From Azospirillum oryzae (lineage in GTDB: Bacteria; Pseudomonadota; Alphaproteobacteria; Azospirillales; Azospirillaceae): a stretch of DNA of 64,000 nt. The position numbers and the translations under genes are program-made. The notes below the pieces were generated by a model. The model did not search any database and was not told the DNA's origin. It saw only the letters and a list, made by a program, of their open reading frames with translations. Position 1 is the stretch's first letter, and each line of letters starts with the position of its first letter. This document shows positions 45,510 to 54,401 of the stretch, one piece after another. The DNA lies in NCBI RefSeq assembly GCF_900177515.1, contig NZ_FXAK01000004.1, positions 279,187 through 343,186 of the forward strand, read 5' to 3'.

Positions 45510-47141
45510 TCATCCGTCGGACAGGATCGAACGGACCATGGCGCGGAAGGCATCGACCGCCACCGGCTTGGCCAGCATGCGCATGTTGCGGCCAAGCCCA
45601 TCCTCGCCATCGCCGGCCCTGTCGTCCAGGGCCTGGAAGGCATAACCGGTCAGGAACAGCACTTTCAGATCGGGATAATGCGCCTGCGCCGCCTCCGCCA
45701 GCTGGCGGCCGTTGAGGCCGGGCAGCCCGACGTCGGTCACCAGCAGGTCGACCGGCGGCTTCGCTTCCGGCCCTGCCGCGGCCTCGCTCAGACGGGCGAG
45801 CGCCGCGGGGCCGTCGGCGGCCTCCTGCACGGTGTAGCCGTCGCCCTCCAGCACCTCCACCAGCAGCATGCGGACCAGTTCCTCGTCCTCCACCACCAGC
45901 ACCGTGCCCCGCCCGGCCCGGCCGGTGGGCGGGGCGGGGACGGCGGTGGGGGCAGGGGCGGGCTCTGACTGCGCGGCGGCGTCCTGGTCGCGCGGCAGGT
46001 GGAGATGCACCGCGGTGCCGCGGCCGACCGCGCTGTCGATGCGGACGAAGCCGCCGGACTGGCGGGCGAAGCCGTAGAGCTGGCTCAGCCCCAGCCCGGT
46101 GCCCTGGCCGATCGGCTTGGTGGTGAAGAAGGGTTCGAAGACGCGGGCGAGCACGTCGGGCGGCATGCCGGTGCCGCTGTCGCGCACGGTCAGCACGGCA
46201 TAGTCGCCGGGCTCCAGCCCCGGTTCGTTGGCGAGATCGGCCGGCCGCAGGCTGGCATTGGCGGTCTCCACCGTCACCGATCCGCCGGCCGGCATGGCGT
46301 CGCGGGCGTTGATGACCAGGTTGAGCAGGGCGCTTTCGATCTGGTTCACATCGGCATGGACGGGCCACAGCGGCTCCGCCAGCCGGCGCTCCAGCCGGAT
46401 CTCCTCGCCCACCGAGCGGCCCAGCAGGTCCCACAGCCCGATCACCAGCAGGTTGAGGTCGGTGCGCTCCGGCTTCAGCGGCTGGCGCCGGGCGAAGGCC
46501 AGCAGGCGCCGGGTCAGGCCGGCAGCCCGGTCCACGGCGGCGCGGGCGGTTGCCGAGAAGGGGGCGATGTCGGTGCGGCCGGCCGAGAGGCGCTGCTCGA
46601 TCAGTTCCAGGCTGCTGCTGATGGCCTGCAGCAGATTGTTGAAGTCGTGGGCCACCCCGCCGGTCAGCTGGCCGACCGCCTCCATCTTCTGCGCCTGGGC
46701 CAGGGCCTCGCGCGCCTCGTCCAGCGCTTCCTGGGCCTTGCGGCGTTCGGTGATGTCGCGGGTGATCTTGGCGAAGCCGCGCAAAGTCCCGGTCTCGTCG
46801 CGGATGGGATCGATGACGACGCTGGCCCAGAAGCGGGTGCCGTCCTTGCGCAGGCGCCAGCCCTCCGCCTCGAACTTGCCCTCCGACAGGGCGGTGGCGA
46901 GCGCGCGCTGCGGCACGCCGGCGGCGCGGTCCTCCGGCGTGTAGAAGCTGGAGAAGTGGCGGCCGATGATCTCGTCGGCGGCATAACCCTTCATCCGGGC
47001 CGCCCCCGGATTCCAGCTGCGGATGACGCCGGTGGGGTCGAGCATGAAGATGGCGTAGTCGACCACGCTCTGGACCAGCAGGCGGAACTGCCGTTCGCCG
47101 GAGATGGGCTCCCAGGCGGGCGCGACACGTTCGTCCTTCAT
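45510..47141 (-). CDS. cytoplasmic PAS hybrid histidine kinase
   Basis: 543 residues from the ATG at 47141; a 14-residue longer start at 47183 is possible. The PAS domain (residues about 15-135: YAIFMLDPTGVIRSWNPGAA and the PAC block TRFWASVVIDPIRDETGTLR) is followed by HisKA with His165 (TGGVAHDFNNLLQAIS), HATPase_c (LNLVINARDAMPAGG, DSGTGMPPDV, GTGLGLSQLY) and a receiver with Asp in LLVTDVGLPGLNG. No membrane helix, so it senses a cytoplasmic signal. It is closely related in its kinase core to the 41902 kinase, probably a duplication. No partner regulator adjoins. Confidence 0.93.
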   Translation of the reverse strand: MKDERVAPAWEPISGERQFRLLVQSVVDYAIFMLDPTGVIRSWNPGAARMKGYAADEIIGRHFSSFYTPEDRAAGVPQRALATALSEGKFEAEGWRLRKDGTRFWASVVIDPIRDETGTLRGFAKITRDITERRKAQEALDEAREALAQAQKMEAVGQLTGGVAHDFNNLLQAISSSLELIEQRLSAGRTDIAPFSATARAAVDRAAGLTRRLLAFARRQPLKPERTDLNLLVIGLWDLLGRSVGEEIRLERRLAEPLWPVHADVNQIESALLNLVINARDAMPAGGSVTVETANASLRPADLANEPGLEPGDYAVLTVRDSGTGMPPDVLARVFEPFFTTKPIGQGTGLGLSQLYGFARQSGGFVRIDSAVGRGTAVHLHLPRDQDAAAQSEPAPAPTAVPAPPTGRAGRGTVLVVEDEELVRMLLVEVLEGDGYTVQEAADGPAALARLSEAAAGPEAKPPVDLLVTDVGLPGLNGRQLAEAAQAHYPDLKVLFLTGYAFQALDDRAGDGEDGLGRNMRMLAKPVAVDAFRAMVRSILSDG

Positions 47142-47265
47142 AACAACGACTTTCCGGAACAAAGGAGGAAGCAAACTTCCCAATGATCCGCGCTCGATGC
47201 CGACAGGGTCAATAACCCAATACGAATATCCAGGTATAGGTGCTATCGCCTTGACGCAAATTACT

Positions 47266-48819
47266 CTAGAAGGTTTGTGTCTCTGGCGATTTCATGGACG
47301 CCTCATGGCGTTCGGCTGACCTCACCACGGCCGACGGCTTGCCCCCGAAATAGGGGTTGGTCAGACGCGGGTCGGCGGGGGCACCCCGGCTCCCGGTTCT
47401 GCCCGAGCGGAATGCTCGGACACGTCGCTCCCCGAACCCGCGCACGAGTTCGGCAAGGACCGCCGCCTTCCCCTGGAACAGCCAACCGTTGGGGCGCGCA
47501 CGGCGCGCTTCGATGTTGGCCGCCGCATTGAGGTCGGCGTGCAACTCATGGCCACACCAGAGACACACGAAGGTCTTCTGGTCGCGGCGGTTCCGTTTGT
47601 CCACGTAGCCGCAACACGAGCAAGTCTGCGACGTGTACGCGGCGTTCACCTCGGAGGATGTGATTCCAAACCGTTCCTCCAGATCGCGGAGTTTGTCCTG
47701 GATGACCTTGCGCCCGCAGTTGCGCAGGATCGCGTTCAGACGCCGCGACAGGTCGGAGTGGCGGAAGTCCAGCCGCTCCAGCACCAGCTCCGCGGGCTTG
47801 TCCTGCTCAACGAGCCGGTTCAGCACACGGCCGACTTCGGTGCGCAGGAAGCCGCGTACGTCTTCCACCAGCGCCTGATAGCGACGGCTGTCGCGCGGCT
47901 TGCGTCCGGCACGCTGCTGGCTGGCCGCGATCATCGAGAGCAGCGCGTCGTAGCGCTTGAGACGATTCAGCCATCCTTGGCCGAGCAACTGGCCCTCACT
48001 GGTCGCGAACAGCGTGGACAACCCGAAGTCCAAGGCGAGGACGCCGCTGCCCCGGTAGTCGGCCCGGCTTCTGGCGCAGGCCTCTCCCATGTCAGTGATG
48101 ACGCCGAAGGTCAGGTGGCCGTCACGCTCGTTGATCTGGATGCCATTGGTGATCCTGCCAGGGCGCTCAGCATGGTAGGTGTAGGTGAGCAGCGGGACGG
48201 CGATCTTCCGGCCCTTTGCCAGCGTGGAGAGGGTCACCCACCAACCGACCGCGCCGCTCTGCGTCGCCGTCACAGGCCGGGCGATGCTGCCCGCGCGGTG
48301 GTCGAGGCGCATGGAGAGGCGTGACAGGTCGGGCTTGCGGTGCGGCGCCATGCAGTGGCGCATGATGGTGCGCGCCAGCCGCCGGACGGCGTCTGGGATG
48401 GCCTCGCCGGTGTCCTTCATCACCACGGCGCCGCACCGGAACCACGCGCCCAGGACGTTGATGGTGTGCAGCATGTGCTTGGTGGCGGGCGGCAGCGTGC
48501 TGCGGTTCACCGTGTCACGGAACTCGTTGGCGCGGTTGCTGATCCAGCCCTGCAGTTGTCCGACGACCTGCCAGCGGGCCATCTGGACGCGGTTGGCCGC
48601 GCCGATGACGGCGGCGAAGGTGACCTTGTCCTCATCAAAGTTCTTGTCGAAGCGGCCTGTCTCGAAGAACAGCCGCCACTGCTCCCGGCCCAGCAGGACC
48701 GCGCCCCGGCGGTAGGCCCGCAGCAGCGCCAACACTGCCGTCTCTTTGGCTGCCGTCAGGTTCGATGGCAGCAGGTCGGTGCGATGAACGGGCGGATGAT
48801 CGTACTTCCTTCGGGGCAT
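47266..48819 (-). CDS. tnpB: stand-alone TnpB RNA-guided nuclease (copy 2, large form)
   Basis: 517 residues, longer than the usual 350-450. RuvC acids: D264 in ALDFGLSTLFA, E348 in LVLERLDFRHSDL and D429 in LHADLNAAANIEA. The zinc ribbon is complete (TSQTCSCCGYVDK and FVCLWCGHELHAD, C400-C422). The N-terminal 250 residues are expanded and differ from copy 1. About 75 residues follow the last catalytic Asp; this tail (ending KSPETQTF) is arginine-rich and probably overlaps the guide-RNA region of the element right end. No tnpA is present, so it depends on other elements or is domesticated. It sits between a kinase and infC. Confidence 0.92.
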   Translation of the reverse strand: MPRRKYDHPPVHRTDLLPSNLTAAKETAVLALLRAYRRGAVLLGREQWRLFFETGRFDKNFDEDKVTFAAVIGAANRVQMARWQVVGQLQGWISNRANEFRDTVNRSTLPPATKHMLHTINVLGAWFRCGAVVMKDTGEAIPDAVRRLARTIMRHCMAPHRKPDLSRLSMRLDHRAGSIARPVTATQSGAVGWWVTLSTLAKGRKIAVPLLTYTYHAERPGRITNGIQINERDGHLTFGVITDMGEACARSRADYRGSGVLALDFGLSTLFATSEGQLLGQGWLNRLKRYDALLSMIAASQQRAGRKPRDSRRYQALVEDVRGFLRTEVGRVLNRLVEQDKPAELVLERLDFRHSDLSRRLNAILRNCGRKVIQDKLRDLEERFGITSSEVNAAYTSQTCSCCGYVDKRNRRDQKTFVCLWCGHELHADLNAAANIEARRARPNGWLFQGKAAVLAELVRGFGERRVRAFRSGRTGSRGAPADPRLTNPYFGGKPSAVVRSAERHEASMKSPETQTF

Positions 48820-48995
48820 CGTAGAACTCCCGTCAGGACGCTATAAAGCAGCGTTGGTTTCAGATCGAGCCATCCATTACGGATTGGTGTCGGCCTTATC
48901 CAAACAGAGGGCAGCTTTCCTCGGACTTAATTGATCTTCGGCCCGAGACACTGGCGTAGGATTTTCCATCATCCAAAGAACGTCATAGCAGAAGG

Positions 48996-49019
48996 TGCGG
49001 GGCGGCGGACCGCCCCGCA
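48996..49019 (-). terminator. hairpin downstream of infC
   Basis: TGCGGGGCGG-CGGA-CCGCCCCGCA forms a perfect 10-base-pair, very GC-rich stem with a tetraloop, 20 bases past the infC stop. The U-run on the minus strand is weak (TTCTGCTATG), so termination may need Rho or be partial. Confidence 0.65.
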
Positions 49020-49039
49020 GGTTCCCTTTTGGCCAGGGC

Positions 49040-49573
49040 TCAGCGCGGAGCCAGCACCATGACCATCATACGACCTTCGACCCGGGGCATCTGCTCGACC
49101 TTGGCGATGTCCTGGAGCTGGTCGCGCACGCGGACGAGCACGTTCAGACCGAGATCCTGGTGCGCCATCTCGCGACCGCGGAAGCGCATGGTCATCTTGA
49201 CCTTGTCGCCTTCCTCGATGAAGCGGACGGCGGAGCGCATCTTCACGTCATAGTCGTGATCGTCGATGTTCGGCCGAAGCTTGATTTCCTTCAGCTCGAT
49301 GATCTTCTGCTTCTTCCGCGCCTCGTTGGCCTTCTTCTGCTCCTCGAAACGGAACTTGCCGTAATCGAGGATCTTGCAGACGGGCGGATCCGCCTGGGGC
49401 GCCACTTCGACGAGGTCGAGGTCGGCATCCGCGGCGGCTTCCAGCGCTTGGCGGAGCGGCACCACGCCGACCATCTCGCCGTCGGCGCCGACGAGGCGGA
49501 CCATACGGGCGGTGATTTCACGGTTGAGGCGCGGGCCTTCGCGGACGGGGTCCGCGTCGTAGAGCTTGGCTAT
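49040..49573 (-). CDS. infC: translation initiation factor IF-3
   Basis: 177 residues. The N-terminal domain has [20 protein letters not shown], the linker IDFGKFRFEE-like [20 protein letters not shown], and the C-terminal domain [20 protein letters not shown] and [17 protein letters not shown]. The first codon is proposed to be ATA at 49573, six bases after AGGAG; no ATG, GTG or TTG fits this position and the next upstream ATG would add 26 unrelated residues. E. coli infC uses AUU and is autoregulated because IF-3 rejects such starts, so the same control is likely. The expected rpmI-rplT genes are not downstream. Confidence 0.95.
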   Translation of the reverse strand: MAKLYDADPVREGPRLNREITARMVRLVGADGEMVGVVPLRQALEAAADADLDLVEVAPQADPPVCKILDYGKFRFEEQKKANEARKKQKIIELKEIKLRPNIDDHDYDVKMRSAVRFIEEGDKVKMTMRFRGREMAHQDLGLNVLVRVRDQLQDIAKVEQMPRVEGRMMVMVLAPR

Positions 49574-49628
49574 GGTGATCTCCTGTGGTCGTGGATGGGT
49601 AGAAAGGGACGAGCCCGGGCCGAGAGAC

Positions 49629-49841
49629 TCAGCCCAGGATGTCGAGCACAATCTGCCGCACTTCGCTCCGGGTCAAGCCGGACGGCTCCGGATTGGAGCG
49701 GAAATCGGCCTTTTTGCCCTCGACTGCGGCGAATTGGCCTGCCGAAAGGCGGGTGGCGGCCAGCTGGGCCGGCGCAAGCGCGGGCTGGGCGGCGAAATGG
49801 CCGGCGGTCTGCGAAAGGGCGGAAACGATCTGGGTCGTCAT
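49629..49841 (-). CDS. 70-residue hypothetical protein upstream of infC
   Basis: The ATG at 49841 follows a near-perfect TGGAGGATTTTC site. The peptide ([20 protein letters not shown] onward) ends with [20 protein letters not shown], which looks like a short helical motif. No family recognised and no signal peptide or membrane helix. It lies 55 bases upstream of the infC start in the same direction, so they may be co-transcribed. The good ribosome-binding site argues that it is expressed. Confidence 0.65.
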   Translation of the reverse strand: MTTQIVSALSQTAGHFAAQPALAPAQLAATRLSAGQFAAVEGKKADFRSNPEPSGLTRSEVRQIVLDILG

Positions 49842-50236
49842 GAAAATCCTCCAGGCCGGATGGGCAGACCGATGGATTCGGTGCCGGCCGGCTCTTCGTT
49901 GTGCGTGTCATCGTGAAACGGGAACCAAAGCCGCGCACTGCGCCGCAAGAGGCTCCGATAAAGCGGAACAGCCCCGGTACGGGCATGTTCCAAAAGGCCG
50001 GCGTCCCCGGAAAAGGCTCCCTCCCGCCGGGACGGGAAAGGTGGGGAACGCACCGCGCGGGCGGTTTCACCCAGACGGTTTTCGGCCTTTTCCGAGATGG
50101 GGAGCCGGCCAGGATTTTCAAGCCGTTCCACACCGGTTCTCCGCCTTGCCGCGGGCTCCGCAGGGAACGTGGGAAGCCCCTGATGGTTTCGTCTCCACCG
50201 GCCCGTCGGGCCGGCCAGTGACGATGGAGGGTGGCG
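49842..50236. other. intergenic region between the small gene and the metallopeptidase
   Basis: 395 bases between divergent genes (small gene leftward, metallopeptidase rightward). I see no gene, repeat or clear regulatory dyad; promoters for both directions should be here. Confidence 0.4.
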
Positions 50237-51160
50237 ATGCGGTGGCAGGGCGGACGGGAAAGCGAGAATGTCGAGGACCGCCGCGGGCAAGGCGGCTTCA
50301 GTGGGGGCGGCCTTGGTGGCGGCTTCGGCGGCAGGGGCGGCGGCATCCGCATCGGCAAGGGCGGGCTGGGCATCGGCGGGGTCGTCGTGGTGCTGCTGGT
50401 GTCGATGGTGCTGGGGGTCGACCCGTCGGTGCTGCTGGGCGGCGGCGAGCAGGCGGACCGGGGCACGGCCGGGCGGACGCAGATCGGCGAGGCCGCCCCA
50501 CGCAGCCAGGCCGACGACGAGCTGAAGCGCTTCGTCTCCGTCGTGCTGGCCGACACCGAGGACACTTGGCAGGGCCTGTTCCAGCAGATGGGGCGCCAGT
50601 ACCAGGACCCGACGCTGGTGCTGTTCACCGGCACGGTGGCGTCGGGCTGCGGCCGGGCGCAGGCGGCGATGGGGCCCTTCTACTGCCCGATGGACCGGAA
50701 GCTCTACATCGACCTCGGCTTCTACCGCGAGCTGCGCGACCGCTTCCAGGCGCCCGGCGACTTCGCCCAGGCCTATGTCATCGCCCATGAGGTCGGCCAC
50801 CATGTGCAGAACCTGCTGGGCATCTCCGACAAGGTGCAGGCGGCCCAGCAGCGGGCGGGTGGGCAGGCCGAGGCCAACGCCCTGTCGGTGCGGCTGGAGC
50901 TGCAGGCCGACTGCTTCGCCGGCATCTGGGGCAACCACGCCAACCGCGACCGCCGGATGCTGGAACCCGGCGACGTCGAGGAGGCGCTGACCGCCGCCAG
51001 TGCCATCGGCGACGACCGCCTGCAGCGTCAGGCGCGCGGCACCGTCAGCCCCGACAGCTTCACCCACGGCAGCTCCGCCCAGCGCGTCCGCTGGTTCCGC
51101 ACCGGCCTGGAAAGCGGCCGGCTGGAGGCCTGCGACACCTTCGGGACGGACCGGCTGTGA
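50237..51160 (+). CDS. YpfJ-type neutral zinc metallopeptidase
   Basis: 307 residues from the ATG at 50237, six bases after GGAGG; a GTG two codons upstream is possible. MRWQGGRESENVEDRRGQ starts the protein, a glycine-rich stretch and one membrane helix (IGGVVVVLLVSMVLG) follow. The zinc site is VIAHEVGHHVQNLLG (H-E-x-x-H), with the third ligand region in ELQADCFAGIWGNHA. This layout is that of KPN_02809/YpfJ proteins, membrane-anchored and of unclear substrate. It stands alone, divergent from the small gene and infC. Confidence 0.93.
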   Translation: MRWQGGRESENVEDRRGQGGFSGGGLGGGFGGRGGGIRIGKGGLGIGGVVVVLLVSMVLGVDPSVLLGGGEQADRGTAGRTQIGEAAPRSQADDELKRFVSVVLADTEDTWQGLFQQMGRQYQDPTLVLFTGTVASGCGRAQAAMGPFYCPMDRKLYIDLGFYRELRDRFQAPGDFAQAYVIAHEVGHHVQNLLGISDKVQAAQQRAGGQAEANALSVRLELQADCFAGIWGNHANRDRRMLEPGDVEEALTAASAIGDDRLQRQARGTVSPDSFTHGSSAQRVRWFRTGLESGRLEACDTFGTDRL

Positions 51161-51389
51161 GGGAGAACCGCAGGCCGGCGGGGAGTTGAGGCGACGGGCA
51201 AGATCAAAACGGATTGCACGGATGTCCGGACCGGCACCGTGCCGGCTGTCCGGGAGCAGCACCGAAGCGGAGAAGCATTCGTGAAATCCGTGGCTAAATC
51301 CCGTGTCGATCTTGTCCTCCGTTGCGCGGTCGATCGGGGCTATGATCCACGCACCCCACGGTTCTATCGCAGTCACCGACAGGTGCATC

Positions 51390-51677
51390 ATGAGCCATCC
51401 CGCCACCGACACTCTGCCGCCCATCCATCCCGGCGAGTTCCTGCACGACGAGTTGGAGGCGCTGGGCCTGAGCGCCCGGCGCTTTGCCGAGCATATTGGC
51501 GTGCCGCCCAACGCGGTGACCGAGATCATGAATGGCGAGCGCCGGATCACCGCTCCGATGGCGTTGAGGCTGGGCAAGGCCTTCGGAACCGACGCCCGCT
51601 ATTGGACCAACCTGCAAAGCATCTTCGAAACCAAGGTCGCGCGGGCGGAGATCGGCGATGCACTCGACCCGATCTGA
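51390..51677 (+). CDS. higA: HigA-type XRE antitoxin, no adjacent toxin
   Basis: 95 residues from the ATG at 51390 (MSHPATDTLPPIHPGEFLHD). The HigA/VapI signature IHPGEFLHDELEALGLSARR is followed by an XRE HTH (FAEHIGVPPNAVTEIMNGER, RITAPMALRLGKAFGTDARY) and WTNLQSIFETK. The partner HigB normally lies immediately upstream; the 229 bases between the metallopeptidase stop and this gene carry no RelE-like frame. It is thus an orphan, maybe a solitary regulator or the survivor of a lost module. Its stop is 10 bases from the convergent gene. Confidence 0.92.
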   Translation: MSHPATDTLPPIHPGEFLHDELEALGLSARRFAEHIGVPPNAVTEIMNGERRITAPMALRLGKAFGTDARYWTNLQSIFETKVARAEIGDALDPI

Positions 51678-51687
51678 GCGAGGCTGC

Positions 51688-52554
51688 TTAGCCCCCAACC
51701 ACCCCACGCATGAGCCGCAGATAGTCGAGCACGCGGGCGGTGCGCCAGTCGGGATCGGCCCAGCAGCCGGCCTCCCGCGCGCGGCGGCAGGCGGCGACCG
51801 CTTCCAGCCGGGGCTGGTCGGTCAGCGGGCGCAGGTCGGCGGGAATGGCGGCCAGACAGGCGGCGAGATCCGCGGGCGGAGCGGGGCCGGTCTCCAGCCA
51901 GCGTTCGGCATCCCGGAAGCGGTCACGGCACATCAGCGCGATCATGTAGTCGCAGGCCGATTGCAGGCCGGGCGCCAGCCGGCCGGGGCTGACCGACAGG
52001 ACCGGCAGCAGGGGCGCCAGCGTCGGCGCTAGATGGTTGGCGTAGAGCGTCGCCCCCCAATAGCGCTCCGCCGTCTGCCGGAAATGGTCGAGATCGCGCA
52101 CCGGCACCAGGCCGGAGGCCTCGATGGGCAGGATCTCCACCTTCGGCTTGGTGACCACCACCGTGTCGTTCGAGACGTCGACATAGAGCGCGCCGACCTG
52201 CAGCGCGTTCTGGAAATACTGGTCGCGCAGGACGCCCCAGACGCTTTGCAGCACGCCGCCCTCTTCGACGAAGGCGCGCAGCGCGCGCTCCACCGGGCCG
52301 GCCGGCTGGGCCAGACGCTGGAAGAGGCGGGCGAAGAGGTCGCGGGTGATCTCCTCGCAGCGGCCATAGGGATAGGGCTTGCCGCCGGCCGGCGGCAGGC
52401 CGGCGAGCGCCCGGTCGCTCTCCTCGCGTAGCGCCATGAAATAGCCGTGGAGCGCACCCCCGTCGCCACCCAGGTGGCGGGCGGTCAGCGCCGACTGGCG
52501 GTCGTCCACCGGGGCGGTCTGCTGGGGCAGGAGGGGCGGGGAGGGCGGCGTCAT
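51688..52554 (-). CDS. conserved-type hypothetical protein
   Basis: 288 residues, no family recognised. Mostly helical, no signal peptide or clear membrane helix. Features: GKPYPYGRCEEITRDLFARL near 58-77, VWGVLRDQYFQNALQVGALY near 105-124, and VDVSNDTVVVTKPKVEILPI just after. The C-terminal half is Arg/Ala-rich with WADPDWRTARVLDYLRLMRG at the end. The balanced composition and a clear strand/helix pattern support coding. Convergent with higA and divergent from the UDP-sugar dehydrogenase gene 190 bases away. No function is proposed. Confidence 0.75.
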   Translation of the reverse strand: MTPPSPPLLPQQTAPVDDRQSALTARHLGGDGGALHGYFMALREESDRALAGLPPAGGKPYPYGRCEEITRDLFARLFQRLAQPAGPVERALRAFVEEGGVLQSVWGVLRDQYFQNALQVGALYVDVSNDTVVVTKPKVEILPIEASGLVPVRDLDHFRQTAERYWGATLYANHLAPTLAPLLPVLSVSPGRLAPGLQSACDYMIALMCRDRFRDAERWLETGPAPPADLAACLAAIPADLRPLTDQPRLEAVAACRRAREAGCWADPDWRTARVLDYLRLMRGVVGG

Positions 52555-52744
52555 GGCGGGCGGGGTCCGTCGTTTTCAGGGAAGTTGGCACCCTTCGCCG
52601 TCCCGGCGCCAGAGTTTCCGATCTCCGGCACCCACGCGGGACCCGGGGGTTGCGCAAAGCCGCGCCGGCCGTCACACATTGGCTGCCGCAGGCGGAACAG
52701 CCGTCCGAGCGGCCCAGTCCTTCAGAGCATCGATACGGAACGGC

Positions 52745-54112
52745 ATGATGAGCACAGCGGACACCGCACCCGGTATCCAGACCCTCGACCTCGGGTCTCT
52801 GGAAAGCGCCTATCGCGGCCGCAGCGCGCGGGTGGCGGTGGTCGGGCTCGGCTATGTCGGGCTGCCGCTGGCCCTGGCGCTGACCGGAGCCGGCTTCGCG
52901 GTCACCGGCTTCGACATCGACCCGGCCAAGGCGGCGGCGCTGAACGGCGGGCGCTCCTACATCCGGCAGATCGCCGACGGGCGCGTCGCCGAGGCGGTGG
53001 CGACCGGGCGGTTCCGGGCGACGACCGATGCCGGCGAGTTCGCCGCCTGCGACGCCGTGATCGTCTGCGTGCCCACCCCGCTGTCGCCGCAGCGCGAGCC
53101 GGATCTGAGCTTCGTCGAGGCCTCCACCCGGCTGATCCGCGACCGGCTGCGGCCGGGGCAGCTGGTGGTTCTGGAATCGACGACCTGGCCCGGCACCACC
53201 GACGAGGTGATGCGGCCGATCCTGGAGGAGACCGGGCTGCTCAGCGGGCGCGACTTCTTCCTGGCCTATTCGCCCGAGCGCGAGGATCCCGGCAACATCA
53301 GCTTCACCACCAGCACCATCCCCAAGGTGGTGGGCGGCGACGACGAGGGCGCGCGGCGGCTGGCGGTGGCGCTCTACGAGCAGGTGGTGCCGCAGGTGGT
53401 GCCGGTGTCGGGCACGCGGGCGGCGGAGGCGACCAAGCTGACCGAGAACATCTTCCGCTCCGTCAACATCGCCCTGGTGAACGAGCTGAAGATCGTCTTC
53501 GAGCCGATGGGCATCGACATCTGGGAGGTGATCGAGGCGGCGAAGACCAAGCCCTTCGGCTTCATGCCCTTCTATCCCGGCCCCGGGCTGGGCGGCCACT
53601 GCATCCCGATCGACCCCTTCTATCTGACCTGGAAGGCGCGCGAGTACCAGATCTCCACCCGCTTCATCGAGCTGGCGGGCGAGGTCAACACGATGATGCC
53701 GCGCCATGTGGTCGACCGGCTGGCCCTGGCGCTCGACCGCCGCGCCGGCATCGGGCTGAGCCGGGCGCGCATCCTGCTGGTCGGCATGGCCTACAAGAAG
53801 AACGTCGACGACAGCCGGGAATCGCCGGGGCTGCGGCTGATGGAGATGCTGCTGGAGCGCGGGGCGGCGGTCGAGTACCACGACCCCTTCATCCCCGTTC
53901 TGCCGGTCACCCGCGAGCATGCGGCGCTTGCCGGCCGGACCTCCATCGACTGGACGGCGGAGACGCTGGCGGGCTTCGACGCGGCGGTGATCGTCACCGA
54001 CCATGACGGCATCGACTATCACAGCCTCGCCGCCCATTGCCCGCTGGTGGTCGACACCCGCAACGCCATGCGCGCCGTGGAGGGCTTCGCCGACCGCGTC
54101 GTGAAAGCCTGA
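52745..54112 (+). CDS. UDP-sugar 6-dehydrogenase (WbpA/WecC group)
   Basis: 455 residues from the ATG at 52745. NAD site GLGYVGLPLALALTGAGF near residue 34, CVPTPLSPQREPDLSFVEAS, ESTTWPGTTDE, AYSPEREDPGN, the central helix ATKLTENIFRSVNIALVNEL, and catalytic Cys in GPGLGGHCIPIDPFYL. The C-terminal domain has ILLVGMAYKKNVDDSRESPG. Residue patterns fit dehydrogenases for UDP-GlcNAc or UDP-ManNAc (WbpA, WecC) rather than UDP-glucose. It supplies a uronic-acid donor for surface polysaccharides, perhaps also for the EPS genes elsewhere in the window. Single gene, followed by paired hairpins. Confidence 0.93.
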   Translation: MMSTADTAPGIQTLDLGSLESAYRGRSARVAVVGLGYVGLPLALALTGAGFAVTGFDIDPAKAAALNGGRSYIRQIADGRVAEAVATGRFRATTDAGEFAACDAVIVCVPTPLSPQREPDLSFVEASTRLIRDRLRPGQLVVLESTTWPGTTDEVMRPILEETGLLSGRDFFLAYSPEREDPGNISFTTSTIPKVVGGDDEGARRLAVALYEQVVPQVVPVSGTRAAEATKLTENIFRSVNIALVNELKIVFEPMGIDIWEVIEAAKTKPFGFMPFYPGPGLGGHCIPIDPFYLTWKAREYQISTRFIELAGEVNTMMPRHVVDRLALALDRRAGIGLSRARILLVGMAYKKNVDDSRESPGLRLMEMLLERGAAVEYHDPFIPVLPVTREHAALAGRTSIDWTAETLAGFDAAVIVTDHDGIDYHSLAAHCPLVVDTRNAMRAVEGFADRVVKA

Positions 54113-54133
54113 CGACGGGGCTGGGTGGCCGGC

Positions 54134-54233
54134 GTTTGGAACAGCGTGGAACAGGTTGGGCGCCGCTGTTCCAAACCCCGGGCTGACGCCGGTGGGTGGA
54201 ACAGTGTGGAACACACCGCGTGGTGCTGTTCCA
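54134..54233. repeat. two related hairpin units after the UDP-sugar dehydrogenase gene
   Basis: Unit 1: GTTTGGAACAGCG (54134-54146) pairs perfectly with 54164-54176. Unit 2: TGGAACAG (54198-54205) pairs with CTGTTCCA (54226-54233). Both contain the direct motif TGGAACAG-Y-GTGGAACA and are offset by 63 bases, so they are copies of one palindromic unit, like REP elements. They start 21 bases after the stop codon. Confidence 0.85.
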
Positions 54234-54360
54234 TCCGCCGGCCATGCTGCCTGATGCACGACCTCCTGGCGTCGGGGAGCGGGGGGCTGGGGGGCGGGCA
54301 TGGCGTCGGCTCCGCAAGAGTGAAACCGACGCCATTTTATAGGAATTAAGTCCCGGGCGG

Positions 54361-54380
54361 TGGCGTTAAGTTCAACGCCA
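54361..54380. terminator. hairpin between convergent genes
   Basis: TGGCGTT-AAGTTC-AACGCCA is a perfect 7-bp stem with a 6-base loop, 21 bases before the DUF2076 stop and between two convergent genes. A bidirectional terminator is likely, but there is no strong T-run. Confidence 0.4.
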
Positions 54381-54401
54381 TGCCACCCGGCACCGCCGGG
54401 A

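Noticed and set aside
51170..51389. HigB toxin upstream of HigA
   Set aside because: No frame of RelE/HigB character in any of the three forward frames; short frames are Arg/Pro-rich noise.
54134..54233. CRISPR array
   Set aside because: Only two units, 63 bases apart, with unequal palindromes; no regular repeat-spacer pattern and no cas genes in the window.
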